The translations under genes were made by a program, and so were the position numbers. From NCBI GenBank assembly GCA_016189845.1, contig JACPRT010000099.1, positions 1 through 22,455 on the forward strand: 22,455 bases of DNA, given 5' to 3'. Below, in pieces: positions 6,307 through 12,803 of this stretch. Source of the stretch: Chloroflexota bacterium. GTDB lineage: Bacteria; Chloroflexota; Dehalococcoidia; Lucifugimonadales; Lucifugimonadaceae. The notes under the pieces are model-generated. The model saw nothing but the letters and a program-made list of their open reading frames with translations. It had not been told where the DNA came from and ran no database searches. The first letter of the stretch is position 1. The number at the start of each line of letters is the position of its first letter.

Positions 6307-7281
6307 TCAAACCACCTGGTGCAGGAGCGTCGAATCTCCTCGCTCGATCCTGGCCAGGTTCTCGAGCAGGATGTCGATCACGTTCTGTTCGTACTTTCGT
6401 GTTTCGCCGGCCGTGTGCGGTGTAATGAGCAGATTGTCCAGGTCCCAGAAGGGGCTTTCCGGGGGCAACGGATCGTCGGCGAAGTGGTCGAGCGCCGCGC
6501 CCGCGATTCGACGTTCCCGCAGCGCGGACAGCAGAGCAGGCTCGTCCACGCACGCGCCGCGGGCGACGTTTATGAGGAAGGCGGACGGCTTCATCAGCTG
6601 CAACGTTCGGTCGTTGATCAGCCCGCGGGTCTGCGGAGTCAACGGGCAGTTGAGCACCAGGAAGTCTGCTGCCTGGATCACCTCATCGGCGTGGTCCGGA
6701 GTCGTGACGTGGTCGGCCGGTCCCCGATATGTGGCCGGCTCGCGCTTGGTAGCCATCACCCGCATGTTGAAGGCCTTGCCAATCTCCGCCACACGGGAAC
6801 CGATATGGCCCAGGCCGATGATCCCGAGCGTCTTGCCGCCCAGTTCGTCCTCGCGCTGGGCGATATCCGAAATCATCTGGCGGTAGAGGTGCTTTCGCTG
6901 GTTGTCGCGGCAGTATTGGAGCTGGCGCGAGAGGGCGAGGATCAGCGCAAACGTGTGCTCGGCGACCGCATTTTGATTTACTCCGTATGCCCTGGTCAGC
7001 CGGATAACGCGCTTCCTGAGGTCATCGAGCGGGAACTGGTCGTACCCTGCGCCGATGGACTGGATCCATTTCAATCGGCTGGCGGTCTGCAGGATCCCGT
7101 TGTGCCAGAGGCCGGATACGACAAGCACGTCGAGTTCGGGTGAACGCCGGTCCAGCTCGGCGCGGTCGTAGACCTGGAAGTGACGAATCCCGGTGTTCCG
7201 GGCGGCGAACGCCTCTTTCATTCGGTATGCCACGTGGGCGAAGCCGATCGTCAAGTCGTCCCTGGACGGCAGCCTGGTCAT
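6307..7281 (-). CDS. D-2-hydroxyacid dehydrogenase (NAD-dependent)
   Basis: Members interconvert 2-oxo and D-2-hydroxy acids with NAD(P)H. The 324-aa protein shows an N-terminal substrate domain and the Rossmann loop GIIGLGHIGSR (GLGHIG at 156-161). It then has NCPLTPQTRGLIN, the catalytic Arg241 in FLINVARGACVDEPALL, and His289 in LLITPHTAGET. At the usual catalytic Glu position the motif reads HFADDPLPPESP, so residue 270 is Asp. The ATG at 7281 overlaps the TGA of the DUF2851 gene (ATGA); longer in-frame starts lie within that gene. The substrate cannot be assigned; glyoxylate, hydroxypyruvate or another 2-oxo acid are options. It belongs to the operon 8752-5779. Confidence 0.9.
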   Translation of the reverse strand: MTRLPSRDDLTIGFAHVAYRMKEAFAARNTGIRHFQVYDRAELDRRSPELDVLVVSGLWHNGILQTASRLKWIQSIGAGYDQFPLDDLRKRVIRLTRAYGVNQNAVAEHTFALILALSRQLQYCRDNQRKHLYRQMISDIAQREDELGGKTLGIIGLGHIGSRVAEIGKAFNMRVMATKREPATYRGPADHVTTPDHADEVIQAADFLVLNCPLTPQTRGLINDRTLQLMKPSAFLINVARGACVDEPALLSALRERRIAGAALDHFADDPLPPESPFWDLDNLLITPHTAGETRKYEQNVIDILLENLARIERGDSTLLHQVV

Positions 7282-8537
7282 TGCATCGTCAAAGCACGAT
7301 ACAGGTACAGCAACCCCTGCTGATCCCGCGCGTTGGCGGGGATCGACCGCCGGCCCGTCATTTTCAGCAGCCTGCGTGTCTCGCGTTCGATCCCGTTCTC
7401 GGGCAGCTTTGGATGGGCCCGATACAACGCAAGGCATTTCTCCGCAAGATGCCAGCGACCGTCATCGAACGCGCTGGCGTGCAGGCATGGCAGAACGGCA
7501 TTGACGACGATCGTCGAGGCGCGACCAGGCCCGAGATACGAACTGTCTGGTCCTTCGCCATTCACGACCAGCGCCGTTATCAGTTCGCGTGGGCTACAGG
7601 CCGCCAGCACGGCGCGCTCCAGGCTCACGGACGGACCGCCGGCCAGGAGCCAGCGATGCGCCAGGCTGGCGGCAGCGGCGATCCTCCGTGAAGGGTGATT
7701 GGCCGGGCGGCCCGCCGATCTGACCCATTCGGGCTTGCCGCCCGGCAACGTGCCGAGCCGCTCCGCGGCCATCCGCGCAGCCGAGCCGCGTGGCGGGCGT
7801 GCGGCAAGGCCTGCCGCCCAGAGCAGCAGCAGCTGCATTTCCAACGGCGGTAGATTCAATCCCTCGCAGGCATTGGCCAGCGAGCCCCAGGGCAGGCGGG
7901 ACCCGAGTCTTCGGAACCCCTTTCGGTTCTTTGTGTAGCCCAGACCGTCCAGCACGGCCGACCACATGACGTCGTCCCGGCTGCGCGTTTTGAGAGCGGC
8001 CTGAAAGCCGCTGCTCTTCGCCAGAAACCGGTGGTCACCGGCTTCTCCCAGAGAGACCTGCGGGAGCAGGTTTGCGACGGCCTTTGGTCCGGGGGCGGCA
8101 CTGGCCGAAGCACATTCGCCGTTGTCGGAAACGGCAACGGCGCCGGCCTGCGGCAGGTCCGCGCCCGGCAGGGTTGGGACGGCGAGGCGGCCGAGGATTA
8201 CGAGCGGGATCTTTGCGCCGGCGGCAGTAACCGCATCGGCGTCACCCTCGGACGCCACATGGAAGATGACGCCGTTGTACCGCCGGTCGAACTGGTGTCC
8301 GTGTTGCTTCCAATCGGAAGCTCGGACATGCATTTCGATGTCGCCGTGAAGCAACTCGCCATCCATAGCCTGCAGGACGGCGTCTCGAAAGTCCGGACCC
8401 GCGCCATCGGACGTGCGGCCGGAGTAGATCACTCGAAACACGTCGCCGGATCGCGACCGCACCAGCACGTCCCCGGACCCGGTCCGGCGCCATGCTTTGT
8501 GGAGCAGCGCCTCGAGTCGTGTTTCCGTTGCGGCCAC
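7278..8537 (-). CDS. DUF2851 family protein
   Basis: The 419-aa product matches the pattern I recall for DUF2851, a conserved soluble family with no assigned function. A Trp-containing N-terminus (LLHKAWRR) is followed by FRVIYSGRTSDGAGPDFRDA (about 34-53) and then LLHGDIEMHVRASDWKQHGH with DRRYNGVIFHV. The dense Asp/Glu/His pattern in this first third could bind a metal or nucleic acid, but that is speculation. The rest is helical and Ala/Leu-rich. The start is a GTG at 8537-8535 with an AAGGA sequence about 11 nt upstream. It lies 18 bp after a small disrupted ORF and overlaps the dehydrogenase start by ATGA. Confidence 0.82.
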   Translation of the reverse strand: MAATETRLEALLHKAWRRTGSGDVLVRSRSGDVFRVIYSGRTSDGAGPDFRDAVLQAMDGELLHGDIEMHVRASDWKQHGHQFDRRYNGVIFHVASEGDADAVTAAGAKIPLVILGRLAVPTLPGADLPQAGAVAVSDNGECASASAAPGPKAVANLLPQVSLGEAGDHRFLAKSSGFQAALKTRSRDDVMWSAVLDGLGYTKNRKGFRRLGSRLPWGSLANACEGLNLPPLEMQLLLLWAAGLAARPPRGSAARMAAERLGTLPGGKPEWVRSAGRPANHPSRRIAAAASLAHRWLLAGGPSVSLERAVLAACSPRELITALVVNGEGPDSSYLGPGRASTIVVNAVLPCLHASAFDDGRWHLAEKCLALYRAHPKLPENGIERETRRLLKMTGRRSIPANARDQQGLLYLYRALTMQ

Positions 8538-8555
8538 GAGTCGATCGGTCCTTGC

Positions 8556-8752
8556 CTACCTGGACATCTTCTGGTTGGCGTTCTTACGGGCGAACTCCCG
8601 AGCGAATCCAAGCATCATTTCCTGGATTCCAGTGCCGGTCGTGAGATCGCCCGCAACGTACTTGCCGGCCTTCCGTGCGCGCGCCTCGGCATCTGTCGTA
8701 AGCCGCTGGCGTTCGGGATGGTCCGGTTCTTGATGATGGTGTTTTCGATCAC
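8556..8752 (-). pseudogene. Small ORF with an apparent -1 frame disruption
   Basis: A strong Shine-Dalgarno AGGAGGGG (8765-8758) precedes a GTG at 8752-8750. That frame reads VIENTIIKNRTIP with coding-like codon use, then loses coding character and stops at 8617-8615. In another frame, from about 8714, a coding-like stretch reads ERQRLTTDAEARARKAGKYV, AGDLTTGTGIQEMMLGFARE, FARKNANQKMSR, ending in TAG at 8558-8556. That second frame has no ATG, GTG or TTG start back to its upstream stop. Adding one base near the GGG at 8715-8717 (plus strand) would join them into one 65-aa protein. The cause may be an assembly error, a real frameshift mutation or recoding. The gene lies 18 bp upstream of the DUF2851 gene. 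Function unknown. Confidence 0.5.
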
Positions 8753-8795
8753 CGGCTCCCCTCCTGATCGAATCTGGTCGTTGATCGCGGGCGGC

Positions 8796-8801
8796 AGTAT
8801 A
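8796..8801 (-). promoter_or_regulatory. TATACT -10 element for the 8752-5779 operon
   Basis: TATACT on the minus strand (8801-8796) lies about 43 nt before the GTG of the small ORF, leaving a leader of about 37 nt that holds the Shine-Dalgarno. No good -35 is visible. It sits in the 144-bp gap between the dehydratase stop (8897) and the small ORF, where I see no other gene. Confidence 0.35.
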
Positions 8802-8823
8802 CGTGAGCGTGCCAGGGAGTGCG

Positions 8824-8836
8824 GCCGATTATCGGC
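8824..8836. promoter_or_regulatory. Perfect 13-bp inverted repeat, possible operator
   Basis: GCCGAT and ATCGGC flank a single central T. The repeat lies at and just upstream of the expected -35 position of the TATACT promoter at 8801-8796, where a regulator could bind. It could also be part of a termination structure for the dehydratase gene ending at 8897. Confidence 0.3.
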
Positions 8837-8896
8837 GACCAGAGCCGCGCCACCAAGGGCCACGTGTCATGGATCGGCGGATCTATCGGCGAACGG

Positions 8897-10042
8897 TCAG
8901 ATCCCGCGCTTTCGAGGCGCGCCGAGCGGCTGGAACGGGTGACGCTTGAGCAGATCTTCGTTGAGCGTGAGTCCGAGGCCAGGTTTTTCCGTGAGTTCGA
9001 CGTAGCCGCCTTTTTGCCGCGGCAGGCCGGCGACGACCTCAAAGTAATGGGGTTCATAGAACTCGGCGTGGTACTCCTGGATCAGGAAGTTCTGCATCGT
9101 GGCGTCGAGATGGAACTCGGCCATCGTGCCGACCGGGCTATTGGTGTTGTGCGGGGCCATCGAGAGGTGCTGGGCCTCTGCGATGGCGGCGATCTTTTTT
9201 AGCTCGGTGATCCCGCCCGCATTGCAGATGTCGGGTTGGAGTACGTCGACAGCCTCGGCCATGATCAATTGCATGAAGGGGAACTTGCCGTAAAGGCGCT
9301 CGCCCGTGGCGATCGGAATCGCCACCTGTCTCCGTACCTGCGCCATCTCGTTGACGTTTTCCTGTGAGACCGGCTCCTCGTAGAAGAGCGGCCGGTACTT
9401 TTCGAGCCGTTTGCCCAGCTGAATTGCGGTCGCGACGTTGAACTTCGCATGGACCTCGACAAGGATGTCGACGTTGGGACCAACGGCTTCGCGCACGGCG
9501 GCAACCCGGTCCTCGGCAAGCTGTGCCTCGCTCAGCGAGATGTTGAAGAAGTTGTCCTGTGCGAACGGGTCGAACTTCATGGCCGTATAGCCCATCGCGA
9601 CGACCTTACGGGCCTCCTCCGCGTTTTGTTCCGGAGTGCCGGGGTTCGTGTACCACCCGTTGGCGTACACGCGTATCCGCCTCGTGTGTGCGCCGCCGAG
9701 CAGCTTGTACACAGGCTGTCCCAGGATCTTCCCCTTGAGGTCCCAGAGGGCGATATCGATGGCGGACAGCGCAGTGCCGGCGACCCGGCCGCCGCGCACA
9801 AGATGATCGTTGTGCAGACGCGTCCAGTGCACCTCGCTGTCGAGCGGGTCCTTACCGCTCAGGTACTGCTCCGACCACTCCTTGAGCAGCGCCACCACCA
9901 GCGGCTCCTGGCCAAGGATGCTGCCTTCGCCCAGCCCGTAAAGTCCGGGCTCGTCGGTAAGGACTTTTACGAGCACCCAGTTGCGCTTCGCATTGTGGTG
10001 ACGCGAGTTGAAGGTAAGCGTCTCGACCCCGGTGATTTTCAT
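8897..10042 (-). CDS. Enolase-superfamily sugar-acid dehydratase (galactonate dehydratase-like)
   Basis: Members of the mandelate racemase/muconate lactonizing group remove a proton alpha to a carboxylate; this subgroup typically dehydrates aldonates to 2-keto-3-deoxy acids. The 381-aa protein has the N-terminal capping domain (KVLTDEPGLYGLGEGSILGQ) and a TIM barrel. Visible active-site elements are MKFDPF (K156), ILVEVHAKF (E196, H198), FYEEPV (E222), TGERLYGK (E248) and SMAPHNTNSPVGT (H298). Glu196 sits where many members have the first metal-binding Asp. The ligand order and the His at the seventh strand fit galactonate dehydratase-like enzymes, but the substrate is unassigned. The ATG at 10042 lacks a Shine-Dalgarno. 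It lies 48 bp downstream of the CARDB lipoprotein gene. Confidence 0.9.
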   Translation of the reverse strand: MKITGVETLTFNSRHHNAKRNWVLVKVLTDEPGLYGLGEGSILGQEPLVVALLKEWSEQYLSGKDPLDSEVHWTRLHNDHLVRGGRVAGTALSAIDIALWDLKGKILGQPVYKLLGGAHTRRIRVYANGWYTNPGTPEQNAEEARKVVAMGYTAMKFDPFAQDNFFNISLSEAQLAEDRVAAVREAVGPNVDILVEVHAKFNVATAIQLGKRLEKYRPLFYEEPVSQENVNEMAQVRRQVAIPIATGERLYGKFPFMQLIMAEAVDVLQPDICNAGGITELKKIAAIAEAQHLSMAPHNTNSPVGTMAEFHLDATMQNFLIQEYHAEFYEPHYFEVVAGLPRQKGGYVELTEKPGLGLTLNEDLLKRHPFQPLGAPRKRGI

Positions 10043-10049
10043 GAGGCGA

Positions 10050-10055
10050 AGTATA
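10050..10055 (-). promoter_or_regulatory. TATACT -10 element placed for leaderless dehydratase mRNA
   Basis: TATACT on the minus strand (10055-10050) is exactly 7 nt before the ATG at 10042. The gap (TCGCCTC) has no ribosome-binding sequence and no -35 is seen. This predicts transcription starting at the start codon itself. Confidence 0.5.
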
Positions 10056-10090
10056 GGCTCGGTACCGGCGCGGATGCGGCCGCGGTGCGC

Positions 10091-12775
10091 CTACGGCACG
10101 ACCAATGCGGCGTCCTTGAGGTCGGGATGGGCCTCCAGCTGGGGCTGCAGCCCGGGGACGAGCCGGTCGAAAGCGATGCGGATGTACTCGTCGATGGCGG
10201 GTCCGGCGCCATCCAGCAGGCCATTCGCCCAGACGCCGGCTTCAGCGTCGTCGATGGTCAGCAGCGACTCGTACAGACGCATCGCGGCCGCGGCATCAAG
10301 CCGCCCGGCGACTCTCAGCTGCTCTGCCAGGCCGAGGCCAGCCTTGTCCTTCAGGGCCGCCAGCCACAGCAGCACGTAACCCAGATCGTGCTCCTCCTGC
10401 CGATTCGCGCCTTCGATACGCGTCTGCACTCGCTGGCGTAAGTGTTCGCGCATGACCGGGATGTCCGGATATCGCCCCAGCGCCGTCCCCGTCAACTGCT
10501 CGAGTCCTCGCCACATCGCGGCCTCGAACAGCTGCGCCTGTGCTTCGTGGAGGGCGCGCGCCGCGGGCGGCGGGGAACCGTTGTCGGTCGACGGTGCAGC
10601 GATCGCCTGGCGTGCGTGGCCGAGTTCGTGGAAGAGGGTGGCGAGCACTCCGGCGGGCGCCTGGTCTGTATCGACGAACACGTGTGCGCGTCCTTTCCAG
10701 CCGGTCTGGAGTCCGGACTCGCGCTCGCGCGAGCCCGTGCATCGCTCGAGCCGTTCTCGAAACCCGGTCGCGGAAAGGGAATTCGACCTCGACATGCACG
10801 CTTCGAGGGTGAGACGGTCGTAGATGTCCCGTGGCGCCAGGTGGACGACCAGCCTTTCATCGACCAGGCTCGTACCTACCAGGCTGTAGTAAGCCGCCTC
10901 GGCCACACCTATCAGGGCGTGAAAATCGCCGGCGGTCGACGGAGTCTCGGCGCCGAGATGATCGGTCCGCGTGAGCAACTGTTCAAGCGGGGCGGCAAGC
11001 TCTTTGAGATCTTCCGGGGAGTACCTTGTCGGGCCCGGCTCCGGTGGCGCGGACCGGACGATTTCCACCGGCCGCTCGCAGCGGTTGTCCGACTCGTCAC
11101 TCTCGGCGACGGACTTTCCGGGGTCGATGACGACTGCGATGTCGTGGATGCCGGGAGGCAACTTCCCTGCGGGAACCTCCGCCGAGCCCGTCCAGAACGC
11201 GCCGGCGTCGTCGGCATCGCCCCTGAACCTCGCGGTGTCCACGGCCGATCCATCGACCAGCACCGTGACCTCGAACGGGGCATTCGTCGATCGTGGGCCG
11301 TCGTTGGTGACCGCGAAGTCGATGAGGACGGGGGCAGCCGCCGGTGCAGGGGATTCGCTTCCGTGATCCCTTCCGCTTGAACCGCCCCTGACCGTGACGG
11401 GCCCGTCCCAGCCTCGCGGAATCTCCGGGCGGAGGTTGGGGGCAGGTTGGGCCTGCCTGCTCGCGGACAGCGTGACCTTGCCGGTAGTCGCCCGCGGTTG
11501 TGGCTGCCCCGTCCCCCAGGAGATCTCGGCTTCGTAGACGTTGTCGGACTCGTCACGCTCGGTGATCAGGTCGCCGGGGTCGACGACCAGCTTCAGCCGG
11601 TGCTTGCCCGGTGTGACTGGGAGTTCACGTTGCAGCTCGTCCAACGCAATCACGCTCGACCTGCCGCCCCCGGTCATTCCATCGGTGATCCTCGTGGTCA
11701 CGTAGACGCCGTCGAAGAACAGGTGGATCAGCACCCGGTCCGGCGTGGAGGCGAGCCCGTCGTTCTCGATGGCCCAGGACAGGTAGGTCATGAAGTCGGC
11801 CGACACGCCGCCCGTCGTGAGTGCCGCGGGGTGGTTCGAGACGACCATTGGATCCAAAGCGCCCTCCACGGGTGCGAACTTCAGGTCGGGCATCCAGGCC
11901 TCCGGCGACCGTGCCGGCGAATCCCCTGCCCATGTGAACTCGCGTTCGATGGCGTTGTCGGACTCGTCGGACTCGGCGACCACGCCGGTCGGGTCGATGA
12001 TGAGACGCAGGGTATGGACGCCCGGAGCTACGCGCACGAAGCTGGCCAGCTGGTCCCAATCGCGGATGCCAGCGGTGCCCCCGGGCTGAATGGACGTGCC
12101 CTGCCATCGGTTGACGAACACGTCGTCGAGATATAGATCGACCCCGAAGTTGCCTGGCGCCCGGTCCTTGCCGGTGTTCCGGATCGACCAATCGACGTAG
12201 GTGACCAGGTTCACGTCGAGGGTGCCGGCCTCGGTCGAACCTCGGCGGGGATGCGCCAGGACGGCCGCGAGTCCGCCGCCATCGAACGGCCGCAAGTTGA
12301 CATTGGCCTGCCCCGTGGACGGTCGTCGAGGCGCCGGAACGTATTCGAAGGCGGGAAGCGGCTGTTCGACCGGCGGGACCGGCTCGATCGTCATGGCCCG
12401 GTCGGCAGTCATGGCCAGGCACTGCCCGCCGACCTCGGGATGGCGGCTCCCGACGCGGATCGGGGTCGACGAGTCGAAAGGCGGATCTGGGGCGGCAATT
12501 GCCGTCACCGTGAGAAGCGGTACGCGTGTGGCGGTCGAGCGGGGCGCGGTGCCGAGCGCCGTAGCAGCGGCATTACCGGCGGTACCGGTGGTGGCCGTGG
12601 GCGGGCGTGTTGGCGTAGGCGTGCGTGAGGGAGTCGTACCGGGCATCAGCCGGGGCGGCTGTTCGATGCCCGGGGTCGAGGGCGACGGAGCCGGAGTCGC
12701 GGTTTGCGGTCCAGGGCGCGCGCAGCCCGCGAGCATGAGTCCGGCCACCGCGAATGCCGCCACGAACAACCACAC
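10091..12775 (-). CDS. Lipoprotein with three CARDB repeats and a HELGH metallopeptidase-like C-terminus
   Basis: The 894-aa product (from GTG at 12775) opens with a signal peptide ending in LMLAGC (lipobox, Cys18). A Pro/Thr/Ser-rich linker follows to about residue 150. Three CARDB-type beta-sandwich repeats come next (about 158-282, 296-420 and 446-573), each with a core like VTYVDWSIRNTG and a closing LIIDPTGVVAESDESDN; the (E)xDESDN ending is present in all three. The last third (about 590-894) contains TLFHELGHARQA with HELGH at 716-720, and HEAQAQLFEAA with Glu744 placed like a gluzincin third zinc ligand. CARDB modules are associated with adhesion and assembly at the cell surface. An anchored surface protease or binding protein is inferred. 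TTG at 12784 is an alternative start. Confidence 0.85.
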   Translation of the reverse strand: MWLFVAAFAVAGLMLAGCARPGPQTATPAPSPSTPGIEQPPRLMPGTTPSRTPTPTRPPTATTGTAGNAAATALGTAPRSTATRVPLLTVTAIAAPDPPFDSSTPIRVGSRHPEVGGQCLAMTADRAMTIEPVPPVEQPLPAFEYVPAPRRPSTGQANVNLRPFDGGGLAAVLAHPRRGSTEAGTLDVNLVTYVDWSIRNTGKDRAPGNFGVDLYLDDVFVNRWQGTSIQPGGTAGIRDWDQLASFVRVAPGVHTLRLIIDPTGVVAESDESDNAIEREFTWAGDSPARSPEAWMPDLKFAPVEGALDPMVVSNHPAALTTGGVSADFMTYLSWAIENDGLASTPDRVLIHLFFDGVYVTTRITDGMTGGGRSSVIALDELQRELPVTPGKHRLKLVVDPGDLITERDESDNVYEAEISWGTGQPQPRATTGKVTLSASRQAQPAPNLRPEIPRGWDGPVTVRGGSSGRDHGSESPAPAAAPVLIDFAVTNDGPRSTNAPFEVTVLVDGSAVDTARFRGDADDAGAFWTGSAEVPAGKLPPGIHDIAVVIDPGKSVAESDESDNRCERPVEIVRSAPPEPGPTRYSPEDLKELAAPLEQLLTRTDHLGAETPSTAGDFHALIGVAEAAYYSLVGTSLVDERLVVHLAPRDIYDRLTLEACMSRSNSLSATGFRERLERCTGSRERESGLQTGWKGRAHVFVDTDQAPAGVLATLFHELGHARQAIAAPSTDNGSPPPAARALHEAQAQLFEAAMWRGLEQLTGTALGRYPDIPVMREHLRQRVQTRIEGANRQEEHDLGYVLLWLAALKDKAGLGLAEQLRVAGRLDAAAAMRLYESLLTIDDAEAGVWANGLLDGAGPAIDEYIRIAFDRLVPGLQPQLEAHPDLKDAALVVP

Positions 12776-12782
12776 GCCAATC

Positions 12783-12788
12783 AATATA
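12783..12788 (-). promoter_or_regulatory. TATATT -10 element placed for leaderless CARDB-protein mRNA
   Basis: TATATT on the minus strand (12788-12783) is exactly 7 nt before the GTG at 12775, the in-frame start that gives the tidiest lipoprotein signal peptide. There is no Shine-Dalgarno in the gap and no clear -35. Confidence 0.5.
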
Positions 12789-12803
12789 GCGGCGGAGGGT
12801 CAC

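Noticed and set aside
8615..8863. Minus-strand 82-codon frame as an intact gene
   Set aside because: Its ATG at 8863 lies upstream of the likely promoter, without a ribosome-binding site. Only the part from the GTG at 8752 looks coding, and its C-terminal half is outcompeted by another frame.
10442..11380. Plus-strand 312-codon open frame opposite the CARDB lipoprotein
   Set aside because: Antisense shadow of the metallopeptidase-like region; no ribosome-binding site or family motif.
11094..11980. Near-identical DNA stretches around 11094, 11540 and 11954 as possible dispersed repeats
   Set aside because: They encode the recurring DESDN ending of the three CARDB repeats, so protein-level repetition explains them.
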